Source of the DNA: Acanthamoeba castellanii str. Neff
Lineage: Eukaryota > Discosea > Longamoebia > Acanthamoebidae
Assembly (NCBI RefSeq): GCF_000313135.1
Contig: NW_004457584.1
Span: forward strand, 62,001 to 126,000
DNA: 64,000 nucleotides
Reading direction: 5' to 3'
Shown: positions 1-11,208 of the stretch, one piece after another
How positions within the stretch are numbered: position 1 is the first letter of the stretch
Layout of the letters: each line of letters starts with the position of its first letter
The notes under the pieces: model-generated
What the model saw: the letters and a program-made list of their open reading frames with translations, nothing else
Database searches by the model: none
What the model was told of the DNA's origin: nothing
Translations under genes and position numbers: made by a program

Positions 1-3000
1 ACCACTGCCGCCGACCCACCCAAGCCAACACCTGTCGACAAGAAGAAGAGCGACGAGAAGCAGAAGAAGGAGAAGAATGCGGAGGAGAGCAACAGAGAAG
101 AGAAGGAGGCCTCGAGCGAGGCGGGCGGCAAGCAGCGCAAGAGCGGTGGTGGAGGCGGTGGCTCGTCCAGGGCGCCCGAAGAGGCGGTGAGCGGCGGTCC
201 GACCAGTCCCAAGACCAAGGAGGCCAAGGAGGCCGCCGCCGCCGGCGCGCCCACCAAGAAGAAGCAGAAGAGCAAGGAGAAGGACGAGAAGGAGAAGGAA
301 AAGAAAGAGAAAGACAAAGAAAAGGAAACGAAGCGGAAGAAGAAGTTTACGTGGAAGTCGGCCGGGAAGAAGCAAGGCGCGGCGATGAAGGACGCTCTGG
401 CGCGGGGCGACGTCGACGCCGAGGAGGTGACCGAGGAGCAGGCGCGCACGCCGCAGGCCGAGGCCGAGGCCCAGAAGCCAGAGCCCACTGTCGACAGCAG
501 CAATGATGACGCCAGCGAAGTCCGCAAGCGCGACAGCGGAACGCTTCAGGATCCGGGTTCGACTCCGACCAAGGCCAAGGCCTCGGCGGTCGCGTCTCAA
601 GTTGCGGCGCCGTCGCCGCCCCAGTCGCCGGCCGCCACAGCCAAGAGCCCGCATTCGCCGTTGATCGCTTCGCTCGCTTCGGAAGACTCCCGCGGAAACA
701 AGCGCAACTCGCTGTCCAATATCTGGCGCAAGGGAAAGAAGGACCGGAGCGACAGCATCGGCAGCAGCCCGAGCCGGGAGCGGCGCGCCGAGTCGGTGCC
801 GTCGGGCGCCACCAGCGAGGCCATGCCCTTCCCGGGCATCCGGTTCCACCAGACCACGTCGTCGCTGGAGGACCTCGTGGCCGCCGCGGGCGCCGATGAC
901 GACCAGCAGCCGCAGCCGGTCGCCGGCGTGAGCGCCGACCCGAGCGACCTGGTCGCCGCGACCGTGGGCGGCAGCGCGGCCAGCGCGATCGAAGAGAGCA
1001 GCACCAGGGAGGGACGAAGCGGCAGCGGCGGCGGGAGCGGCGTGTTCGGCAAGCGGAACAGCCGAGGGAAGAAGGCCGGCAAGGACAGCCGCGGCAGTGG
1101 CAGCGGCATTCGGTCGCCGAAGACCACTGAGAGTGTCGACAATAACAAGATCGAAGCGCCGGCGAAAGAGGAGACGGCCGTGGTCAGCGACGGCGAGAAG
1201 GCCTCTGAAGGAGCGGAGTCGGCGCCGCCGGCCAAGAGGGAGCGCAGCGAGTCGGCCAATGCGCGCCGGGGGACGATGGCCTTCTACGATGTGATGCGAG
1301 CGGGCGCCGAGAAGATGGTCGTGGCGGGCGATCTCGAGGCCACCTCGCCAAAGAACGAAAGCGAAGACGAAAAAAAGAATGAAAACGGTGACGCGAACGA
1401 GAACGGAGGAGTGGAAGCAGAACAAGAAAAGAAGGAAAACGCGGCCGTGCCGCCCACGGAAAACGGTGAAAACACAGGTGGCGCGGAGGAGGTCAAGAAG
1501 GTCGAGCGGAAACTCACGCCCGAGGAGCACGCGCAGAAGATCCGCGAGGAGTTCATCAAAACGGAGGAAAAGTACACGCAGAACCTCGACATTCTGCTCA
1601 CGGTACCTTTGCCCGCTAATGAGTTAAATTCATGTTTAAGAATGCGCTGACGTCGTCACACGCGACGCACGCACGCACGCAACACAGCAATACATGACTC
1701 CGCTGAGACAAGCGGCGGCGGCTACGAACGAGGAGGAGCGGATCATCGCCACGAAGGAGGTGGAGAAGATCTTCTCGCGTGAGCTGAGCCTGCTGCAGAC
1801 CATGCACTCGCACCTCCTCAAGGAGCTCAAGGTCTCCACCACCTCGAGCGAGTTCATCGACGCCTTCTTCTCCTTCGTCCCCTATCTCAAGGTGACGTCC
1901 TATCATCCGCGCTCGTGTGCGTGTTATGTGCGTGTGTGTGTGCGTGTGCGTGTGCGTGTGCGTGCGGTCGTGACGTGCGGTAGTTGCTGACGTGGGGTTG
2001 CGTTCGTTGACTCCAGACGTACACGGCCTACGTCAACAATTTCACGACCTCCAACAAGGCCCTGTCGGAGCTGATCAAGTCCAACGCCAAGCTCCAGAAG
2101 TTCATCCAGGACACCTACGAGCGCCTGAATGCGGAATTCGTGAAGGAGGCGGGCGAGGAGAAGATGTCGGACAACCAGACCCAGGTCGACCTGCGCGGTC
2201 TGCTCATCATGGTACGTGCCATTTATTCCTCGCATTCCGTATTTAATGGCGTGTAGTGCGATTTATTATTTATTTATTTTGTTTATATATTTCTGTTTTA
2301 GCCAATCCAACGATTGCCGCGCTACGAGCTCCTGTTGCGCGACTTGGCCAAACACACGACCGAGAGCGAAGATGAGAACGAGAAGCTGCAAAAGGTGCGT
2401 GACACGCGTGATCAGCCGCATTGTGCAATGCACAGACTCACACAGGGCCACAAACAACAAACAACAAACAACAACCACAACAGTTGTTGAAGGACGTGCA
2501 GAAGCTGAACCAGCACATCAACGAGGCCAAGCGAAAAGACGAGAACACCAACAAGCTGGTCGAGATCCAAAACGCGATCAAGACCAAGGGCGACAAGGTA
2601 CTGCTGCTGCGCCTGCTTGCCTGCGATCATTCCCCCTCGCACACGCGTGGCCCTCACATCAACGACTCCCAATCCGCACTGCGTCAGGCCTTTACGCTGT
2701 TCGACCGCGTGGGCCGACAATTCGTGCGCGAGGGCAAGCTGGAGACGCGCGAACTACACACCGACCCCGCCAAGAAGATTCCCGGCTTCGCCAGGTATGC
2801 CAAACAGCCATCACATTCCTGCCATTCCGCTGCTCACCGGTCGTGTCGTGTCGTGTCGTGTCGTGTCGTGTCGTGTCGTGTCGTGTCGTGTCGTGTCGTG
2901 TCGTGTCGTTGGTCGTTGGTCGTTGGTCGTTGGTCGTGTCGTGTCGTTGGTCGCGTCGTTGGTCGTGTTGTGTCGGGCTGCAGGGGTTATGTGTTCCTGT

Positions 3001-3560
3001 TCGACGACCTGCTGGTGCTGACCAAGCCTGAAAAGGGCGGAGCGGATGCGCCGCGCACCTACGTCCTCGTGAAGGCCTACTCCCTGTCCGGCTACACCGC
3101 GTCGTCCCATTTCGAGCTCGCCTCGTGCGAAGGTGCGTGTGCCCGTGCCCGTGTGCCCGTGTGCGGTGTGTGCGTGTGCGCGTGCGATGGTGTTGACAGC
3201 TGACTGACCGGGTGACGACGGCGTAGTCGAGGAAAAGGAGAAGGAGCGAATCATTTCGCTTGTGCCCATCGAGAAGGAGGGCCGGGTCATCCAGCTCAAG
3301 GCGCACTCGGCGCCCGACCGACAGGTCTGGCTCGACGACGTTTCAAAGTACGATCGTGTCTCGTGTTGTTGCGTTGCGTGTGGTGCACGTGAACAAAGAC
3401 ACACGCAGACACTCATACCACTTCGCCCTCTTCTCTGTGTGTGCGTGTGTCGTGTGTCGTGTGTCGTGTGCGGTGGTGCGTGTGCAGACACATTCAGCAC
3501 GCACTGCAGAGAGTCCTTGGCTCCACTCCCACCCCACCGGCCAACCGCAAAGGCAGCTGA
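1..3560 (+). CDS. RhoGEF (DH-PH domain protein), 5' end outside window
   Basis: Guanine-nucleotide exchange factor for Rho-family GTPases. Nine exons splice in phase: 1-1602, 1688-1891, 2017-2211, 2302-2394, 2484-2597, 2688-2794, 2984-3132, 3227-3347, 3488-3560 (885 residues visible). The first ~500 residues are low complexity: Lys/Glu-rich, then Ser/Pro/Gly-rich, probably disordered. The DH domain starts at about residue 510 (EEFIKTEEKYTQNLDILL) and includes the conserved PIQRLPRYELLL helix in exon 4. The PH domain follows (GYVFLFDDLLVLTK in exon 7; closing helix DRQVWLDDVSK in exon 8). The reading frame is open back to base 1, so the start codon lies upstream. Introns carry simple repeats, including a long GTCGT tract before exon 7. 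The family call is firm; the target GTPase cannot be read from sequence. Confidence 0.93.
2839..2955. repeat. Pentanucleotide (GTCGT)n and GTTGGTC microsatellite in an intron
   Basis: Near-perfect GTCGT pentamers run from about 2839 to 2909, then degrade into GTTGGTC-type units, wholly inside intron 6 of the RhoGEF gene. The same motif recurs in introns near 33.0 kb and 38.9 kb. Confidence 0.9.
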
Positions 3561-3631
3561 ACAGTGCATGTCATGGCAGGCGCGTGCATGGCGAGTGAAA
3601 AACAAGTCATGTATTTCTTCGATGCAACGAC

Positions 3632-4564
3632 TCAGTTGGCGTAGCGGTACGACACGCGATAGCCCACACCCGACCAGTCCAGTACGCGCTCGAGCACCAC
3701 CTCAAAGTAGCTGCCGTCAGCTGCGGGCGGCATCACCTTGAAGGTGACCGACACGCCGCTGTTGGGCACGAGCCCAACCGGTTGGCCGATGAAGGTGGAG
3801 GCGGGGTGGCCCTTGGGGAAGGTGGTCTCGGTCAGGGTCAGGGTCAGCACGGGCGGGAGCACGACCTCGGGGTCGATGAAGGGCGACACGTAGCCGAGCG
3901 GAGGGCCGAACCGGGGGCGGCCGGTGTCTGGCTCGATCCAGGCCTCGTGTCTGGTGAGGGAGATGAAGAGGTCGTCGCTTGTCATCTTCTGTACTTGGAT
4001 GCCATCGGCCGGCTGGTTGTGCGGGATCGCATCCGGAGCCAAGGTGATGACATCGTTTTCATCAACTGACAGCACCCTGCACCCCATTGAACATTATGGC
4101 CATAATTAGTCATTTACTATTTGAGAAACACAAAGATATTAGTAATATACAAATGCCCATAAGAAGATGTGTGGATATTAATAATCTAATAACAAAAAAT
4201 AATAAGATGGTGGCTGGTACCAGTAGGTGCCTTCACGAGCCACGACCGGACCTTCGTAGAAGGTCTGGTCGCCCACCTGGACCGACGCCGACAAACCCGC
4301 CAGTCCGCCGTTGTTGTGCAGCAGGAGGTCGCTGCGGGACGGGGCCTTGGAGAGGGAGCCCACGGCCCAGATCAAGTCTTCGTAGCGCTGGTCCGTCTGG
4401 GCGATGGTCTGGTTGCAGTAGAGGATGAACTCGACGGGTGCGGCCGTGATGTTATTCTGCACGACCGAGATCTTGAACTGGCACGACCCGAGCGCCACGA
4501 ACAGGCTCAGGTGAAGAAGGAGAACTAGACATAGCACCGAGCTGATGAAGGAGGGAGGTGACAT
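3632..4564 (-). CDS. Secreted protein of unknown function
   Basis: Two exons, complement(3632-4076, 4221-4564), joined by a phase 2 intron, give 262 residues. The ATG at 4564 is followed by a clear signal peptide (SSVLCLVLLLHLSLFVALG, then SCQ). The mature chain has few cysteines (two early ones are visible), several N-glycosylation-type Asn sites (NNIT, CNQT) and ends in YRYAN. No transmembrane helix or GPI signal is evident, so export is likely. I recognise no domain; the beta-rich pattern suggests an extracellular beta-sandwich, which is inference only. The next gene upstream lies on the same strand. Confidence 0.8.
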
Positions 4565-4957
4565 GTTGTGCTTGTGTCGTGTGCGGGAGGAACAGCGCGG
4601 GCCAAGATGAGATGTTGCGTCTCGCCCCGAAAGTTAAGTCCGGCCGGACAATGCAAGATGTCAAGTTAATCACTTGGTGTGGATCTATTGGGGGGTTCTA
4701 GCCAACGAAAGTTCTTCATGTCTGGCCAATGGAGGTGCAATTTGAGGTTGCACAACACACTCACACTCATGCTCCCAAAAAGATAGGGCTTTCCTAGGGC
4801 TGATGGTTGTTGATGAATGATATGTTTATTGTAAAAATTGAAACAGAGAAAAGAATGTTGTGGAAGAATGGTGGTGTACTTGAAAATGATAATGTGAATA
4901 TGTGGATAAAAATGGTGAAGAGGGATCTCAAAATGGCTGGGGCAATGCGGCTGGCGA
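4565..4957. other. Intergenic region (393 bases), nothing found
   Basis: Between the start of the secreted-protein gene and the end of the lectin gene, both on the minus strand. AT-richer than the flanking exons. It must hold the promoter of the former and the 3' end of the latter, but no specific element stood out. Confidence 0.5.
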
Positions 4958-7900
4958 TCAGGCCGGGCAGAAGAAGCCGGAGAAGGGCGCCTCGATCTGC
5001 TCGAAGCTAGAGCCGGCCAAGGTCGCCGCCACGATCGAACCCTCGACTTGCACATTTCTGCACAGAAACATGGAAATCAGTGAGCCGCACACGACACGAC
5101 ACACGCGACACACCAGCACGTACCCAAGGCTGAGGGTGGAGAAAGGCGCCAGCAGGGAGCCTCGGAACTGGATGTTGGTGAAGCCCACCGCGCCGGCGTC
5201 GCACACGTTCCAGATGAGGTTGGCCGCGGGCAGGCCGTTGAGGTTGATCACCGCGTTGGTGAGGTTGAAGCTGCCGTCGACCGCGCCGGCGACGTTGATG
5301 ACCACCAGCGATGTGTTGACGTCGGCGCCGGGCAGCAGGTTGAAAGAGATCTGCGCAGCCCACACGATCGCCAAGTCAGTGTTGTGTGCGTTGAGTAAAC
5401 ATCATAGGAGTTAAAAAGCAAAGGCTCGGAGTTACCTGATTGGCGGTGGCCAGTGCGGAGGCGTTGATGGTGAACACGTTGGCCACTGGCACGCTCGAGC
5501 CGTTGACTCCGGTGGTGAAGCGCTGCTCGGTCTGGTTGAACGAGATCATACCGAACGCTTCCACGATGGCCGCTGTGCTGTTGGTGGTCTGGGCGCAGAG
5601 GGCGAGGCTGACGGATTCGAGGTCGAGCGAGGCCGCCTGGAAGTCGAGTCCGGCGATGGCGGTCACGTTGCCGGTCTGGCCCGCAGCCGCGGTGGCCGAC
5701 AGCTCGGGCGCGCTCAGCACCTGACCGCCCACCACGAACGTGCCGCACTCCAGGCGGCCGTTGGTCGCATTGAGATCGCCGGCCACGATCAGCGTGAACA
5801 GCTCGGCCCCGCTCAGCTGCGAGCAGTTGAGCCCGAGCCCAATAGCGTAGCCGCTGAGCAGCGCGCTGCCGTTCACGGCCACGCGGCCGCCGAACATTCC
5901 ATTGACGGCCGCCAGGTCGTTCGTGGTGGTCGCATTGCTACGGCCCACCAGGAAGGTGCCGAAGGGCTGGGCCTCGCCCAGCAGCGGAGTCGTGCAGTTG
6001 GTGCCGGGGCCGACCACCGCGCCCACCGCGGGCGACGGGACTGGCGAGCCGAAGATCGGCGGCGTGGGCGTGGGCGTGGCGGCAGCGGTCGGGCAGGGCG
6101 GCGGGAGCGAGGGGCAGGGCGGCGGCAGGCTCGGGCACACCGGGCACACGGGGCAGGTGAAGATCGGCGATGCCGAAGCCGAAGCCGAGGGCGAGGCGGA
6201 GACCTGCGGGGTGCTGACGATGGTGGGCAGCGGGGTGGCGGAGGCCGACGGCGACTGCGACGGCGACGACGAGGGCGAAGCACCGGCGGAGGGCGAGGCC
6301 GACGGGGTGGGCGAGCCGGAGGGGGTGGTGGACGGCGAGGCGCCGGCAGAGGGCGAGGCCGACGGGGTGACCGAGGCCGAGGGCGACTGCGAGGGCGAGG
6401 TGGAGGGGGTGACGGAGGGCGTGACCGAGGGCGAGGCGCCGGCCGACGGCGAGGTTGAGGGGGTGGCCGACACCGAGGGAGTGCCCGACGGTGAGGCCGA
6501 GGCCGAGGCGGTGGTCGACGGCGATGCCGAGATCGAAGCCGACGGGGAGACCGATGCGCTGGCGGAGGCCGAGGGCGAAAGCGAAGGGGAGGCCGAAGCC
6601 GAGGCCGAGGCCGATGCCGAGGGAGTCGCTGACGCGGATGCGTTTGGCGAGGCCGAGGCCGAGGGCAGGGTCGACGGCATCGGGCTCACCAGAATTGTGG
6701 GCGAGGCCGACGGCGCTGCCGACACTGATGCCGAGGGCGTGGCTGAGGCCGATGCGTTGGGCGAAGCCGAAACTGATGCCGAGGGAGTTGCTGAGGCCGA
6801 CGCGTTGGGCGAGGCCGAAACGGAGGCTGAGGGCGTCGCTGAGGCCGACGCGTTGGGTGAAGCCGAGGCCGAGGGCGTCGCTGAAGCCGAGGCGTTGGGC
6901 GAAGCCGAAACGGAGGCTGAGGGCGTCGCTGAGGCCGACGCGTTGGGCGAGGCCGAGGCCGACGCGGTTGGCGAGGCCGAGACCGAGGGCGTGGCTGAGG
7001 CCGATGCGTTGGGCGAAGCCGAGGCCGAGGGTGACGCTGAAATCGAGGCGTTGGGCGAAGCAGAAACGGAGGCCGAGGGCGTCGCTGAGGCCGACGCGTT
7101 GGGCGAGGCCGAGGCAGAGGGCAGGGTCGACGGCATCGGGCTCACCAGAATTGTGGGCGAGGCCGACGGCGCTGCCGACACTGATGCCGAGGGGGTCGCT
7201 GAGACCGATGCGTTGGGCGAAGCCGAAACGGATGCCGAGGGCGTCGCTGAGGCCGACGCGTTGGGCGAGGCCGAAACGGAGGCTGAGGGCGTCGCTGAGG
7301 CCGAGGCGTTGGGCGAAGCCGAGGCCGATGCCGAGGGCGTCGCTGAAGCCGAGGCGTTGGGCGAAGCAGAAACGGAGGCCGAGGGCGTCGCTGAGGCCGA
7401 CGCGTTGGGCGAGGCCGAGGCCGAGGGCAGGGTCGACGGCATCGGGCTTTGCAGGATCGTGGGTGAGGGCGATGTAGACGGCGAGGCCGACGTAGAGGGC
7501 GACGCGGAAGTGCTGGCCGTGGGGGACGCCGAGGCGGAGGGCGACCTCGAAGCCGACGGCGAGGCCGGAATTGACGAGGCGCTGGGCGAGGCCGAGGCAG
7601 TAGGCGACCGCGACGAAGACGGCGAGGCCGAGGCGGTGGGCGACCTCGAAGCCGACGGCGAGGCCGGAATCGACGAGGAGCTGGGCGAGGCCGAGGCGGT
7701 GGGTGACCGCGACGACGAAGGCGAGGCGGGCACGCTCGGCGAAGCCGAGGCCGACTTGCCGGGCTTGGGGCTGCGCGAGGCCGACGGTGAAGCCGGTGCG
7801 CTGCTGGCCGAGGCAGACGGCTGAGGAGTGTTGAAGATCGCGGAGGGCGACGGTGATGCTGGAGCGCTGCTGGCAGAGGCCGACGGTGAGGCCGGGGCGC

Positions 7901-8238
7901 TGCTGGCCGAGGCCGACGGTGATGCCGGAGCGCTGCTGGCCGAGGCCGACGGTGATGTCGGGGCGCTGCTGGCCGATGGCGAGGCGGGAGCACTGCTGGC
8001 TGAGGCCGAGGGCTGCGGGGTGTTGACGATGGTGGGCGAGGGGCTGGGCTTCCACCAGCCTCCGAAGATACTGAAGCCGTCGTCCTGCGCAGCTGCAGAG
8101 GAGGAAGAAGAGAATCAGAAGGGATGACTGGAGAAGGTGGCAAGTGGTGGTGGTCGTACCAGCGGAGGTCATCCACACGCTCAGCAAAAGTACGGCCACT
8201 GCCAGTGCCCCGGGTCGGGGAACAGAGGAGAGTTGCAT
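4958..8238 (-). CDS. Choice-of-anchor-A lectin with long Ser/Pro/Ala repeat region (Jonah-like cyst-wall lectin)
   Basis: Four exons, complement(4958-5057, 5124-5350, 5436-8092, 8160-8238), 1020 residues, all phases consistent. The ATG at 8238 opens a signal peptide ([15 protein letters not shown], then AAQDD). Residues about 40-720 are a tandem array of Ser/Ala/Pro/Thr/Asn units such as [16 protein letters not shown], rich in potential O-glycosylation sites. After a short Cys/Pro-rich hinge ([14 protein letters not shown]) comes a choice-of-anchor-A domain: [20 protein letters not shown], then [19 protein letters not shown], then [11 protein letters not shown] and a [13 protein letters not shown] strand. 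Acanthamoeba cyst-wall Jonah lectins carry this domain, so a cell- or cyst-wall glycan-binding role is likely by family knowledge. The repeat copy number may differ between isolates. Confidence 0.85.
6150..8030. repeat. Coding minisatellite in the lectin gene
   Basis: GC-rich tandem units of about 15-50 bases (GAGGCCGAC/GAAGCC type on the plus strand) encode the Ser/Ala/Pro array. A higher-order block starting with a segment that encodes SPMPSTLP recurs at about 6660, 7120 and 7425; the first two copies are nearly identical over more than 200 bases. Confidence 0.85.
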
Positions 8239-8673
8239 GCTGTTAGTAGGGGGGTGGATATGGTTGCAGTTGGTGTTGGCTCTTGTGTGTGTTTGTGGCT
8301 GAGCTTGGTTGCTTGATGAAGTTAAACCCACGCTGGTGCTGCCCATTTAATACCTGACCGGGCCGACCCTTCTGAGAGAGCACGCCCAGAGGTTGCTAGT
8401 TCGCCTTTCGGACACATTCCGTGCGCCCTGTTGCTAGGAGCTCTCCCCTCAGATCACCTATCGCAAGCGGGCAGCTCCGTTCTCCCTGCCGAGTACTACT
8501 ACCCAGGCCGGGTGAGTCACCAGAAATGAGCCAGCCCTGTAACCCGTCATGTCGACAAAATTGTTTTTAAAAATAAAGATTGGCGTGTGGTGGTTGCTTT
8601 CAGGGCCTCTGCTCATCTTCCGTTTCTTCTACCGGCTGTCTTTCTGTTGTTAGTTACCAAAAAACACAAATGG
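8239..8673. other. Intergenic region (435 bases), nothing found
   Basis: Holds the promoter of the lectin gene and the 3' flank of the GTPase-like gene, both on the minus strand. I saw no tRNA-like fold, repeat or coding exon. Confidence 0.5.
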
Positions 8674-11152
8674 TCAGTCAAACACTCGCTCTTGAAAGAC
8701 AAGCTTGCTTCGACGTGTAGTACCTCTAGTAAACGGCTGCTCGTTGCAAAAGGCTATGGGAGGTTTGGGTCTCTTCCGAGCGTGCTGGACAACTCGCTTG
8801 GTTGCTTTGGGCCGACCTTCGTGGTCGCGCTTTCTCTCCGAGGGACCTTCTTGGGTGAGCTCGATCTCCCTCTTCCTCTTCTTTTCGCCGCTTGGCTTGT
8901 TGACCGGCTGTTCCTCTTCGAAGTCTTCGTTCTCGGCTTCGTCTTCGTTCTTTGACTTCGTCTGCTGGCTCGCTTTTGTCTTGGTCAATGTGGCCTTGGC
9001 CTTCGTCTTCTTCGGCTTGGCGCTGCGGAGGGGTGTGGCGGAATTGACGGAGCCGGCTTGCTTCTTCGTCTCCTTCGTCGTCGTCGTCGTCTTCCCCTTC
9101 TTGCCTTTCCCTGCAATTGGTTGCTCCTTCTCGTTCGCTTGCAATTTGCCCTTCGTCTTGGGCTTCGTTACCGCCTTCTTCTCTTTCTTACCCTTCGTGA
9201 TCCGCGTGCCGTCGGTCTCGGTGTCCTCGGCGTTGACCAGCGAGCGGGTGGCCTTGTCAACACGGTGATGGAAGGAGAACCAGTACACCATGTAGCCGCT
9301 GATGTTGTTGAGCAGCAGGTACCTTGAACCACACAACACACGACACATCGGTAGCCGGTGATGCACAAGAAACGAGTCAGTGACGCACGCATGTAAATGA
9401 TAACGGAGCAGCGCGTACTTGATATAGGCAGCATCGGAATGCTTGTAGCCCAAGCGCATGAGCTTCAGCTCTTCGGCGTTGTAGGGCTGCTTGGCTGACC
9501 TGCTCACCTTCCTCATCAGTTCATGGCGCGCGTGCGGCGAAAGGGGCTCCTCCCAGAAGGCGTCGTCGGTGACGGGGTGGAATCCAGCGACTGCCTCCAA
9601 GTTGTACAGCACCACCTGCACCGCACGTAGCCGTTTTAGTCGTGACACATACACACACACACACACACGCACAAACACACCTGGTATCGGATGGGCGAGA
9701 TCATGTGCGTGGACTTGTGGAATCCGGACAGACGGTCGTGGTAGCCTTTCGCGCAGGTGAGACTGTTCCACAGGGCCACCTGGCCCACGTGCTGCGACTT
9801 GGCTTTGGTGATCTGCTGGACCATCTGGGCCGCCCGACCGAGGTTGCGCTCCTCCAGCTCGCGGATCAGGCAGGTCGGGTCGCGGGCGACCTGCTCTAGT
9901 AGTCGGGAGACCGCGATCTGGTCTACCAGCCTGGCTTGATCGTCCGCGTCTAGCTCTTCATTCTGGTAGATGATGCGGTTGTAGGCAGCCTTGATGCCTA
10001 AGAGCGCCTCGGAGCGCTGGCGCACCGACTCCGTGTCGGAAGGGAAGAGTTCGGCGTCCATCGTCAGCTGAAGGAAGAGCAGAGCGCGGGCTGTGCTGCT
10101 CGTATGCTGTATCGAACCACGGATGTAGATGGCCGGATCGTACTCGTGGAATTCGCTGATGTCGTCGTCCACCATGAAGAACCTTGAACCAAAGTGAAAT
10201 TAGTGTCAATTGGACTAAAATAATTCAAGACGTCAGATTAAGAACCAAAAGAGTAGGGGGGAACCTGGAGAGGCGCCATTGCTCTGCAAGGAGCAGGAAC
10301 AAGGTACGAATGCGTCCGATGCCAAGTTCGCTGTCGGGCAGCGATATGAAGATCAGCCCCGGATTGGCGTCGGCCGGAAACCAGCTTTGGTAGCGCGGAA
10401 GTTCTCTACTGGGCACCGCGCAGAAGATGATGTAGGAGAGCAGCGGATGGAGCTTGAGCTTGTCGGCAAGCAGATTGGGCCGCCAGTGCGAACTTTCTTC
10501 GCGGAGCGGTGTGGCGCGGTCCTGTTTTTGTGTTGTTTGTTATCGTTAACGGATTGTAGGGAGTGGTGGAAGAGGTGCAGGGGAGAGGGACATACCTCGG
10601 AGGAGATAAAGATGGGGTAGAGACCACGTTGCCCGTCCTTGCTAAGCGCCGCCCTTTGGATCACTCTGCCTAGTGCGTCACGGAGCCAGGCCGGCTGCTC
10701 GACCGTAATGATCTTCAGGGTCCGGTCCAAGCTGATGGTGACTTGGTTCGTCTCGGCGGAGACGAGCCTGACGGCGTTGGCCAGGTCGCTCCTCTGTTTC
10801 CCCTCGCTGAGCAGGGGGTCGAGTACGTTCTTCCCACGAGTCACGAACTCCTCCTGCATCCGGGCGTAGTTGCGGTCGATGCAGGCCTGCAGGTTCTCCG
10901 GCGGCTCGGAGAAGACGCCATACTCGGCCTTCCTCTTAGTCTTCTTGCCCGTCGTCGGGATTCGGCCTCGAGGAGGAAAGCTGTACATCTGGCCGTCGAC
11001 ACCGTACAGCTTCGGTTCGGGGAACGGGCTGTCGAGGGGCTTGTCTCTCCGCACGCTCACCTTCTTGTCGCACGCCACAAGTGCGCGAAGGTCCTTCTCG
11101 CAAGACTGAATCTGAGGAGGGACAACAACAACGAAACGAGCATGTGAGTGTG

Positions 11153-11208
<56 letters not shown>

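Noticed and set aside
597..1259. 220-residue minus-strand open frame inside the RhoGEF gene
   Set aside because: Antisense shadow of a biased, low-complexity exon.
5030..5045. T-loop-like string ATCGAACCCTCG considered as a second tRNA
   Set aside because: It lies in a coding exon of the lectin gene and no acceptor or anticodon stem can be folded around it.
6455..7477. Arg/Pro-rich plus-strand frame of 340 residues
   Set aside because: Another frame of the same minisatellite; composition is an artefact of the repeat.
5902..7824. 640-residue plus-strand open frame (Ala/Glu/Asp/Gly-rich) opposite the lectin repeat
   Set aside because: It is the mirror of the GC-rich Ser/Pro/Ala repeat on the minus strand; no start context, domain or splice logic, and the minus frame carries signal peptide and anchor domain.
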